Assembly (NCBI GenBank): GCA_019245995.1
Contig: JAFAQW010000240.1
Location: 1-6,264, forward strand
DNA: 6,264 nt
Direction of reading: 5' to 3'
Source of the DNA: Vulcanimicrobiota bacterium
GTDB taxonomy: Bacteria > Vulcanimicrobiota > Vulcanimicrobiia > Vulcanimicrobiales > Vulcanimicrobiaceae
Shown here: positions 1-5,564 of the stretch, one piece after another
Position numbering within the stretch: the first letter of the stretch is position 1
How the letters are laid out: each line of letters starts with the position of its first letter
Notes under the pieces: generated by a model
Told to the model about the DNA's origin: nothing
The model's database searches: none
What the model saw: only the letters and a program-made list of their open reading frames with translations
Position numbers and translations under genes: made by a program

Positions 1-1946
1 ATGAGCTCGTCGCGCAGTGCGGCAGCCTTTTCGAACTCGAGGCCCGCGGCCGCGTCGCGCATCTTTCTCTCGAGATCCCGCGCCATCTTGGTCGCTACGT
101 CACGCGGAAGCCGCTCCAGCCGAAGCTTCGCCGTGTTCTCCTCGGTGGCACCAACCATGCTCAAGATATCGTGGATCTGCTTGCGCACCGACTTCGGCTC
201 GATGCCATGCTCGCGGTTATAAGCGAGTTGCATCTCGCGACGGCGGCGGGTCTCGCCGATGGCGCGGGCCATGGACTCCGTGACCACGTCGGCGTACATG
301 ATCACCTTGCCTTCGACGTTGCGCGAGGCGCGCCCGATGGTCTGAATGAGCGACGTGCCGCTGCGGAGGTAGCCCTCTTTGTCGGCGTCGAGGATGCCCA
401 CGAGCGAGACTTCGGGCAGATCCAAGCCTTCGCGCAAGAGATTGATGCCCACCAGCACGTCGAAGACGCCGGCCCGCAGATCTCGCAGAATTGCCACGCG
501 CTCAAGCGTGTCGACCTCGCTGTGCAGGTATCGCACGCGCAGGCCGTTCTCCAGAAGGTAATCCGTGAGGTCTTCGGCCATTTTCTTCGTGAGCGTCGTT
601 ACCAACACGCGTTCCTTGCGCGCCGCTCGCTGCGCGATCTCTTCCATGAGATCGTCCACCTGGTTGCGAGTTGGTCGCACCTCCACCTCCGGGTCGACCA
701 GCCCCGTAGGCCGAATGATCATCTCGACGACCTGGCTGCTGCGAGCCGTCTCATATTTGCCGGGCGTTGCGGAAACGTAGATCACCTGCGCCACGTGTTC
801 GTCGAACTCGTCGTAGGTCAGTGGCCGGTTGTCGAGCGCGCTGGGCAGCCGGAACCCGTGCTCCACCAAGACCTCCTTGCGCGAACGGTCCCCGGCATAC
901 ATTCCGTGCACCTGCGGCAGCGTCACGTGCGACTCGTCAACGAAGAGCAGCCAGTCTTTGGGGAAGAAGTCGATCAAGCACCAGGGCGTAGAGCCCGGCT
1001 CGCGTCCGGTCAGATGGCGTGAATAGTTTTCGATCCCGTTGCAGTAGCCGACCTCGCGAAGCATGTCGAGATCGTACCGCGTGCGCATCTCGAGCCGCTG
1101 CGCCTCGAGCAGCTTGCCGTGACCGCGGAAATAGGTCAGACGCTCGTGCAGCTCTTCTTCGATGGAAACGATCGCGCGGCGCAACTTCTCGTCGGGCGTG
1201 ATGAAGTGCTTGGCGGGGAAGATCAGGAGCTCGTTTTTGCGCTCCAAATACTCGCCCGTCAGCATGTTGACCACATCGATGGACTCGATCTCATCGCCGA
1301 AGAACGAGATCCGGTGCACGAGCTCTTCGTCGACGCCCACGAACTCGAGGGTATCGCCGCGCACGCGAAACGTGCCACGCACCAAATTGAGGTCGTTGCG
1401 ACGGTACTGCATGTCGACGAGTTTGCGTAGCAACACGTCGCGGTCCAGCGTGTCGCCTGCACGCACTTTTACCGACATCTCGATGTAGTCCGAGGGGGAG
1501 CCCAATCCGAAGATGCACGACACGGAAGCGACGATGATCGTGTCGCGGCGCGTCAACAGCGATTGCGTCGCGGAGTGCCGGAGGCGCTCGATCTCATCGT
1601 TAATAGAGCTATCCTTCTCGATGTAGGTGTCGGTCGACGGCACGTACGCCTCGGGCTGGTAGTAGTCGAAGTACGACACGAAGTACTCCACCGCGTTTTT
1701 GGGGAAGAACTCGCGAAACTCGGCGCAGAGCTGCGCGGCCAACGTCTTGTTGTGAGAGAGTACAAGGGTCGGCTTACGGACGAGCTCGATGGTGCGCGCC
1801 ATGGCCATCGTCTTGCCGCTTCCGGTGACTCCGAGCAACGTTTGGGCGCGGTCCCCGCGCAACACGCCTTCGGCCAGATCGCGCGTGGCTTTCGGCTGGT
1901 CGCCGGCAAGTGCGAAAGGGCTGATCAAGCTAAAATCTTGGGACAC
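1..1946 (-). CDS. uvrB: UvrABC excinuclease subunit B (3' end outside window)
   Basis: UvrB is the damage-verifying, DNA-loading helicase-like subunit of nucleotide excision repair. It receives the lesion from UvrA and recruits UvrC in the cytoplasm. The minus-strand frame is open for 648 codons with no frameshift. From the start: GDQP (residues 15-18), Walker A GVTGSGKT (39-46, Lys45), the damage-probing beta-hairpin with SYFDYYQPEAY (91-101), DESH box (337-340), YVSATPG (390-396), GINLLREGLDLP (500-511) and QTIGRASRN (535-543). It ends inside the C-terminal UVR motif that contacts UvrC (EFEKAAALRDEL, ending at 648). E. coli UvrB is 673 residues, so only the last few to a few tens are missing. 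Walker A numbering equals E. coli's, which supports the GTG start at 1944-1946; an AAGGA box lies 5 nt upstream. Position 93 is Phe where E. coli has Tyr; the key Tyr95 and Tyr96 are kept. The gene is divergent from prs. No LexA-type operator was seen upstream. Confidence 0.97.
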   Translation of the reverse strand, partial: MSQDFSLISPFALAGDQPKATRDLAEGVLRGDRAQTLLGVTGSGKTMAMARTIELVRKPTLVLSHNKTLAAQLCAEFREFFPKNAVEYFVSYFDYYQPEAYVPSTDTYIEKDSSINDEIERLRHSATQSLLTRRDTIIVASVSCIFGLGSPSDYIEMSVKVRAGDTLDRDVLLRKLVDMQYRRNDLNLVRGTFRVRGDTLEFVGVDEELVHRISFFGDEIESIDVVNMLTGEYLERKNELLIFPAKHFITPDEKLRRAIVSIEEELHERLTYFRGHGKLLEAQRLEMRTRYDLDMLREVGYCNGIENYSRHLTGREPGSTPWCLIDFFPKDWLLFVDESHVTLPQVHGMYAGDRSRKEVLVEHGFRLPSALDNRPLTYDEFDEHVAQVIYVSATPGKYETARSSQVVEMIIRPTGLVDPEVEVRPTRNQVDDLMEEIAQRAARKERVLVTTLTKKMAEDLTDYLLENGLRVRYLHSEVDTLERVAILRDLRAGVFDVLVGINLLREGLDLPEVSLVGILDADKEGYLRSGTSLIQTIGRASRNVEGKVIMYADVVTESMARAIGETRRRREMQLAYNREHGIEPKSVRKQIHDILSMVGATEENTAKLRLERLPRDVATKMARDLERKMRDAAAGLEFEKAAALRDEL

Positions 1947-2012
1947 GACCTTCCTTATTAACCGCCCCCGAGGGCGAAGCGATTCAAGGCGCGAACTACG
2001 ACGCCGGTTACC
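1947..2012. promoter_or_regulatory. Divergent uvrB/prs intergenic region
   Basis: This 66-bp gap must hold, or overlap, the promoters of both divergent genes unless they lie inside the coding sequences. I see no convincing -35/-10 pair in either direction. It contains a short inverted repeat, CGCCC/GGGCG, at 1963-1967 and 1972-1976 with a 4-nt loop. That repeat would sit just upstream of the uvrB ribosome binding site in the uvrB transcript. The prs start has no purine-rich Shine-Dalgarno sequence; the bases before its ATG are CCGGTTACC. The assignment as a promoter region is inferred from gene arrangement, not from motifs. Confidence 0.45.
1949..1956 (-). promoter_or_regulatory. Ribosome binding site of uvrB
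   Basis: Read on the minus strand, AAGGAAGG ends 2 nt before the GTG at 1944-1946. Its AAGGA core has a 5-nt spacer. This is the strongest Shine-Dalgarno match in the window, and it fixes the uvrB start because no ATG lies nearby in frame. Confidence 0.75.
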
Positions 2013-3029
2013 ATGACACACCCGCCCTTGCTCTTCTGTGGGAACTCTAATCCACAGTTGGCCGAAGAGATCGCTAAGCGCCTGCGTCTGCACGTGGGTA
2101 AGGCGCTCGTGTCCGAGTTCAAAAACGAGGAGACTCGCGTGGAAATCCGCGAGAACGTCCGGGGGGCCGAGGTCTTCGTCTTGCAGTCGATCTGCAAAAC
2201 GCCCAACGGCAAAGGCGTCAACGATTCGGTCATGGAGCTGTTGCTGATGATCGACGCGTTGCGGCGCGCGTCAGCGGCCAGGATCACGGCGGTGATCCCA
2301 TACTACGGCTATGCGAAACAAGACAAGAAAACCAAAGGGCGAGAACCGATCTCCGCCAAGGTCGTCTCGAACCTCCTCAAGGTGACCGGCGCGAGGCGCA
2401 TCGTGACGATGGATCTCCACGCCGCGCAGATTCAAGGCTTTTTCGACATCCCGGTGGATAACTTGATGGCGATGCCGGTGCTGTGCGGGCACCTCAAGAA
2501 AGAGGGCCTGTGCGACGATAAGATCGTCGTCGTCTCTCCAGACGCCGGCGGCGTGCACCGCGCCGAGCTCTTTGCGAAGTGGCTGAACAGTTCGCTCGCG
2601 ATTGCCTTCAAGCGCCGCCCCGAACCCGACGTTTCCGAGGTGACCGACATCGTCGGCGACGTCAACGGCAAGGTGGCGGTCATCGTCGACGACATGATCT
2701 CGACCGGCGGCACGCTGGCCAAGGCGGCCGAAGCAATCAAGGCGCGCGGCGCCACCCGCGTCTATACTGTTGCCTCCCACGGCATCTTCGCCGGCGAGGC
2801 GGTAGAGGTTTTGGAGGCGTCGGAGATAGAGAAGGTCCTCTTTACCAACACCATACCGTTTCGGAATGGGCAGACGCATCCCAAGTTCGTCCAACTCTCC
2901 ATCGCGCAAACCTTTGCCGATGCGATCAATCGCATTACCACCAATCGTTCCGTGTCGGAGCTCTTCGCGGGCGACGATGCGATCAACACGATGCTGACAG
3001 CTCCCACCGAGCCGCTCGCGCCGGTCTAA
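2013..3029 (+). CDS. prs: Ribose-phosphate pyrophosphokinase (PRPP synthetase)
   Basis: Makes PRPP from ribose 5-phosphate and ATP, feeding purine, pyrimidine, NAD, histidine and tryptophan synthesis in the cytoplasm. The protein is 338 residues; bacterial class I enzymes are usually about 310-320. Visible motifs: GNSNPQLAEEI (10-20), ATP-site YAKQDKK..REPISAK (100-116), MDLHAAQIQGFFDIPVDNL (133-151, with the His135 equivalent of E. coli His131), the ribose-5-phosphate/pyrophosphate segment VVSPDAGGVHRAE (173-185), the flexible-loop segment KRRPEPDVSEV (200-210) and the PRPP-binding loop DDMISTGGT (226-234). Oddities are Ser230 where E. coli has Asp, about 4 extra residues before VNDSVMELL (69-77), and a C-terminal extension of roughly 20 residues after SVSELF. 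The ATG is supported by the family's N-terminus, with no alternative start upstream in frame. It is first in a prs-rplY-pth cluster, 20 bp before rplY. Confidence 0.97.
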   Translation: MTHPPLLFCGNSNPQLAEEIAKRLRLHVGKALVSEFKNEETRVEIRENVRGAEVFVLQSICKTPNGKGVNDSVMELLLMIDALRRASAARITAVIPYYGYAKQDKKTKGREPISAKVVSNLLKVTGARRIVTMDLHAAQIQGFFDIPVDNLMAMPVLCGHLKKEGLCDDKIVVVSPDAGGVHRAELFAKWLNSSLAIAFKRRPEPDVSEVTDIVGDVNGKVAVIVDDMISTGGTLAKAAEAIKARGATRVYTVASHGIFAGEAVEVLEASEIEKVLFTNTIPFRNGQTHPKFVQLSIAQTFADAINRITTNRSVSELFAGDDAINTMLTAPTEPLAPV

Positions 3030-3049
3030 CTCCAGAATAGAAAGTCACA

Positions 3050-3709
3050 ATGCCGAAGAAAGAGTTGAACCTCACGATACAGCCGCGCAGCAAGACCGGC
3101 ACGACGGGCGCTCAAGCGCTTCGCGCGGAGGGAAAAATCCCGGCGGTCGTCTACGGTCACGGCGCTGCGCCCGAGCACGTCGCGATCGACGCGCGCGCCT
3201 TTAGCGATCTGCTGCACCAGGGCGGCCGCAACACGATGATCACGCTCGCCGATGGGCGGCGCAAGCGGGAGACCGCGATCATTCGAGACGTTCAAATCCA
3301 TCCCGTATCGCGCCGAGTCATCCACGCCGACCTTCAACGAATCTCCGCCGATGAAGCGATCGACGCGCGGCTGACCGTCGTCACCGTGGGAGTCGCCGAA
3401 GGCGTTCGCAACTTCGGCGCCGTGATGGACGTCATCACGCACGAACTCGAGGTCGAGGGGCCAGCCGACCGAATTCCGGATCATCTGGAAGTGGACGTCA
3501 GCGCGTTGGGCATTCACGAGCACGTCTCCGCCGGCGACGTCAATTTGCCGGAGGGCTTCAAACTGCTGACGCCCGCGGACACGATCGTCGTTACGATCGA
3601 GCCCTCGCGCACGGCGCAGGAGCTGGAAGAGGCCGCGGCGCCCGCCGAAGAGGCCGGCGAGCCGCAGGTCATCGGCGCCGAACCCGACGGCGCGGCGAGC
3701 GAGGGCTGA
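3050..3709 (+). CDS. rplY: 50S ribosomal protein L25, long TL5/CTC form
   Basis: Binds 5S rRNA in the large ribosomal subunit; the Bacillus homologue Ctc is also known as a general stress protein. The protein is 219 residues. The N-terminal L25 beta-barrel domain covers about 5-95, with the signature RAEGKIPAVVYGHG (25-38) and the IRDVQIHPVSRRVIHADLQ segment (78-96). The TL5-type C-terminal domain covers about 100-186. A low-complexity Glu/Ala tail follows (about 190-219). This two-domain length matches Thermus TL5 and Firmicute Ctc, not the 94-residue E. coli L25. A weak GAAAG box lies 5 nt before the ATG. It sits between prs and pth as in many bacteria, so cotranscription is likely. Its TGA overlaps the possible CTG start of pth, and a GAGGG at 3701-3705, within its last codons, could serve as the pth ribosome binding site. 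Confidence 0.95.
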   Translation: MPKKELNLTIQPRSKTGTTGAQALRAEGKIPAVVYGHGAAPEHVAIDARAFSDLLHQGGRNTMITLADGRRKRETAIIRDVQIHPVSRRVIHADLQRISADEAIDARLTVVTVGVAEGVRNFGAVMDVITHELEVEGPADRIPDHLEVDVSALGIHEHVSAGDVNLPEGFKLLTPADTIVVTIEPSRTAQELEEAAAPAEEAGEPQVIGAEPDGAASEG

Positions 3710-4287
3710 GCGTAGTCAAAGAGCGCCGGCTGGTCGTCGGCCTCGGCAATCCCGGACGAGAGTACGCCGCCACGCGGCATAACGTCGGGTTCATGGTCGT
3801 TGACGAGGTCGCGCGGCGCTACGGAATAGAGAGATGGCGCCGCAAAGACAGCGCAGCGCAAGCCACCGACGCCCCGCGCGGTGTCGTCTTCGTGAAGCCG
3901 ACGTCGTTCATGAACCTTTCGGGTACACCGGTCCGTCTGATCTCCGCGTGGCATCGCGTCGCGCCGCGCGGCGTTTTGGTGGTTAGCGACGATATGGATC
4001 TGCCGTTCGGCAAGCTGCGTATGCGCCGAAGCGGGGGCCACGGCGGCCATAACGGATTGCGCTCGGTGATCGCGACCATCGGCGACGACTTCCCGCGCAT
4101 TCGCGTCGGCGTGGGGCGATCGGAACTCCATAGCGCCGATCACGTGCTCGGCGAATTCGATGCCGGCGAGCGCCGGGCGTTGCCCGAGATTATCGGGGCA
4201 GCGGCCGACGGCGTGGAGCGCTGGATCGACGGCGACGACGAGGCGGCGATGCGCCTCGTCAACTCGTGGACGAGTGCGGCGCAGTAA
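3706..4287 (+). CDS. pth: Peptidyl-tRNA hydrolase, start codon uncertain
   Basis: Releases peptides from peptidyl-tRNA that has dropped off the ribosome, recycling tRNA in the cytoplasm. The frame carries the full family core: GLGNPGREYAATRHNVGF, with the Asn (codon 3748) and catalytic His (codon 3778) ten residues apart as in E. coli Asn10/His20. It also has KPTSFMNLSG (Asn codon 3913), SDDMDLPFG (first Asp codon 3988, equivalent to Asp93) and GGHGGHNGL (Asn114 equivalent). The frame is open from 3355 but has no ATG, GTG or TTG before the ATG at 3793, which would remove both the first Asn and the His. I chose the CTG at 3706, which overlaps the rplY stop as CTGA and gives 193 residues; E. 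coli Pth is 194. Alternatives are CTG at 3730 (185 residues) or codon 3715, GTC, which follows GAGGG by 9 nt and would give the usual short N-terminus if it were really GTG. The family is certain; the start is not. Confidence 0.9.
   Translation: MSVVKERRLVVGLGNPGREYAATRHNVGFMVVDEVARRYGIERWRRKDSAAQATDAPRGVVFVKPTSFMNLSGTPVRLISAWHRVAPRGVLVVSDDMDLPFGKLRMRRSGGHGGHNGLRSVIATIGDDFPRIRVGVGRSELHSADHVLGEFDAGERRALPEIIGAAADGVERWIDGDDEAAMRLVNSWTSAAQ
4237..4275. repeat. Tandem hairpins at the 3' end of pth
   Basis: A perfect 9-bp stem, GACGAGGCG (4237-4245) and CGCCTCGTC (4252-4260), has a 6-nt loop. It is followed one base later by a 5-bp stem, ACTCG (4262-4266) and CGAGT (4271-4275), with a TGGA loop. 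Both lie inside pth, ending 12 nt before its stop codon. There is no T-run on either side, so this is not a classical intrinsic terminator. It may stabilise the mRNA 3' end or slow polymerase between the convergent genes, or be a chance product of high-GC coding sequence. Confidence 0.4.
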
Positions 4288-5544
4288 TCACGGACAGCGG
4301 CTCGGCACGTGGTTGATGGCCTCGACGCGCGCGCCGATTCCCGGCGAGTCCGAGAGAAAGAGCAACGCGGAACCGTCGGGACACACCTGCTCCATGCGCT
4401 GATCCGCCTCGCGCACGAGCGCCCGCACCGCCGCCGCGGGATCGCCGCCAAGCGCGACCGCGTAGCGATCGGCATCGAAGACGTAGGGGCGCAAAGCGGC
4501 GTTGCGTACCGGCACCGCAACGAGATAGACGAGAGCAAAGAGAGCTCCCACCAAAGCGAGCCGCGAGAGCGGATCGTCGTCGCGCCGAAAACGCACGCGA
4601 TCGGCGAGCGCGATGGCCAGCGCCGCAAAGACCACGATCGTGCCGCCTTCGATCAGCGCGATCGACACGGCATCGCCGTGCGCGATGCCGGCCAGCGCGT
4701 ACGCCGCGCGAAACGCAACCTCCGGCGGCGTGTCGGCCGCGACCGTCGCGTGACTCAAGATCATTCGGCGCGCCGGCCCCGCGGGAAGTACGGTGACGTC
4801 GCCGATCGGCGACTCTCGCCTGCTTTCGAAGATTGGTAAGGGCGCAAAACCGGCACGCTGCAGCAAGCCGACCATATCCGCGGCAATGGGACCATCGAGG
4901 ATCTTTGCCGAACGAAGCGGCGTCTGCACGTAGGGGCTCGCATACCCCCATCCCACGCTGACGGCCAGAATCGCGGCGATGGTGTAGACGTACCATTGAT
5001 GCGTTCTATCGACGAGCCACAAGACGACGGCGGCGATTATTCCCGCCACGACCATGGCGACGAACGTGTGAAAGATCCAAAACAGACCCCAGGTGCGCGT
5101 GAGCATCGGCGTCAGTTGCAGCGTTCGGTCCACGCGATAGAGATAGAACGCCGGCAACAAGGCAGCGACGCGTGCAGCCAGCGCGAGCGCCGCTCCATAG
5201 CAGAAACGCACGCTCCACGGCGAGCGCACCCGGCGGCGTAGGCGGTCGCGCAGCACCGCCGCTCCCCCCGAACTCCAGAGATAGAGCAGCGCGATCGCTT
5301 CGAAGATCGGCGCCAAGATCCAGCCGATCGTCGTCCAATGCACGCGACGCGCCGCCGCGGCCTGCCGTTCTCTGTCGACCAGCGCGATCGCGGGTCGCTG
5401 CATCAACGCCTCCGCGGATAAGGCGGTAACGCGCCGGTCGAGAACGTTTGGCCGCGTAATTGCCGCTTCCGCAACGCCCGCGAAGGCCAGCACCGCGAGC
5501 AACGCCATCGTTGCCGCCGCGCAAAACGCTAGATGTCGGCGCAC
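4288..5544 (-). CDS. M48/Ste24-like membrane protein lacking the zinc site
   Basis: Predicted multi-pass inner-membrane protein of 418 residues, function unknown. An N-terminal hydrophobic segment (5-25, ending AEA at 25-27) looks like a signal peptide or first membrane helix. Further helices lie near 71-90, 113-136, 153-178, 184-203, 293-315 and 326-347. The order resembles M48/Ste24 proteases: four or five helices, a soluble segment, two helices, then the C-terminal part of the active site. GPARRMILS (256-264) and TPPEVAF (272-278) resemble the segments preceding HEXXH. There the expected AHELGH reads AYALAG (281-286), and the expected NxxSRxxExxAD reads NAALRPYVFDAD (348-359), so His, Glu, His and the third ligand Glu become Tyr, Ala, Gly and Val. 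Arg352 and Asp359 are kept. The frame is intact, which argues against a decaying gene. The GTG start lies 6 bp after glmU, with AAGG directly before it, so cotranscription is likely. The family link is by eye; the alternative is an unrelated membrane protein. Confidence 0.6.
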   Translation of the reverse strand: MRRHLAFCAAATMALLAVLAFAGVAEAAITRPNVLDRRVTALSAEALMQRPAIALVDRERQAAAARRVHWTTIGWILAPIFEAIALLYLWSSGGAAVLRDRLRRRVRSPWSVRFCYGAALALAARVAALLPAFYLYRVDRTLQLTPMLTRTWGLFWIFHTFVAMVVAGIIAAVVLWLVDRTHQWYVYTIAAILAVSVGWGYASPYVQTPLRSAKILDGPIAADMVGLLQRAGFAPLPIFESRRESPIGDVTVLPAGPARRMILSHATVAADTPPEVAFRAAYALAGIAHGDAVSIALIEGGTIVVFAALAIALADRVRFRRDDDPLSRLALVGALFALVYLVAVPVRNAALRPYVFDADRYAVALGGDPAAAVRALVREADQRMEQVCPDGSALLFLSDSPGIGARVEAINHVPSRCP

Positions 5545-5564
5545 CTTAGGTCATCTAGCTTTTT
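5523..5564. repeat. Inverted repeat across glmU stop and next start
   Basis: A perfect 8-bp inverted repeat, GCTAGATG (5528-5535) and CATCTAGC (5552-5559), has a 16-nt loop. Beyond one mismatch, AAAA (5523-5526) can pair with TTTT (5561-5564). The plus strand has six T after the stem (5560-5565), as in an intrinsic terminator for plus-strand transcripts. In the minus-strand mRNA the loop holds AAGG and the GTG start of the downstream membrane protein gene, and the glmU stop UGA (5553-5551) lies at the stem-loop border. Possible roles are a terminator for antisense readthrough reaching the glmU 3' end, or a translation-coupling element. Only the repeat itself is seen. Confidence 0.5.

Noticed and set aside
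171..1022. 283-codon plus-strand open frame
   Set aside because: It lies wholly antisense to uvrB, whose frame is unambiguous. It is His/Arg/Asp-rich with no recognisable domain, as expected for an antisense frame in GC-rich DNA.
1931..1936. TAAAAT as a -10 box for prs
   Set aside because: It resembles a -10 element, but no -35 match lies 16-18 bp upstream and it is inside the uvrB coding region. It could be chance.
1947..2012. LexA/SOS operator in front of uvrB
   Set aside because: I looked for CTGT-N8-ACAG and CGAAC-N4-GTTCG. Only a half-site-like CGAAC at 1992-1996 is present, without a partner.
2271..2909. 212-codon minus-strand open frame
   Set aside because: It is antisense to prs, which carries all family motifs. 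The translated sequence shows no domain.
3671..3682. TCGGCGCCGA palindrome near the rplY 3' end
   Set aside because: It is a short self-complementary GC-rich stretch with no loop, expected by chance at this base composition.
3793..4287. pth starting at ATG 3793
   Set aside because: This would remove the GLGNPG segment and the catalytic His. The upstream in-frame sequence clearly encodes them, so it is not the real start.
4309..4839. 176-codon plus-strand frame
   Set aside because: It is antisense to the membrane protein gene, Arg/His-rich and shows no domain.
4259..4996. 245-codon minus-strand frame overlapping the membrane protein gene
   Set aside because: It is Arg/Ala/Gly-rich in another frame of the same strand, without hydrophobic segments or motifs. 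The 418-codon frame has a signal-like N-terminus, membrane helices and end-to-end spacing with glmU.
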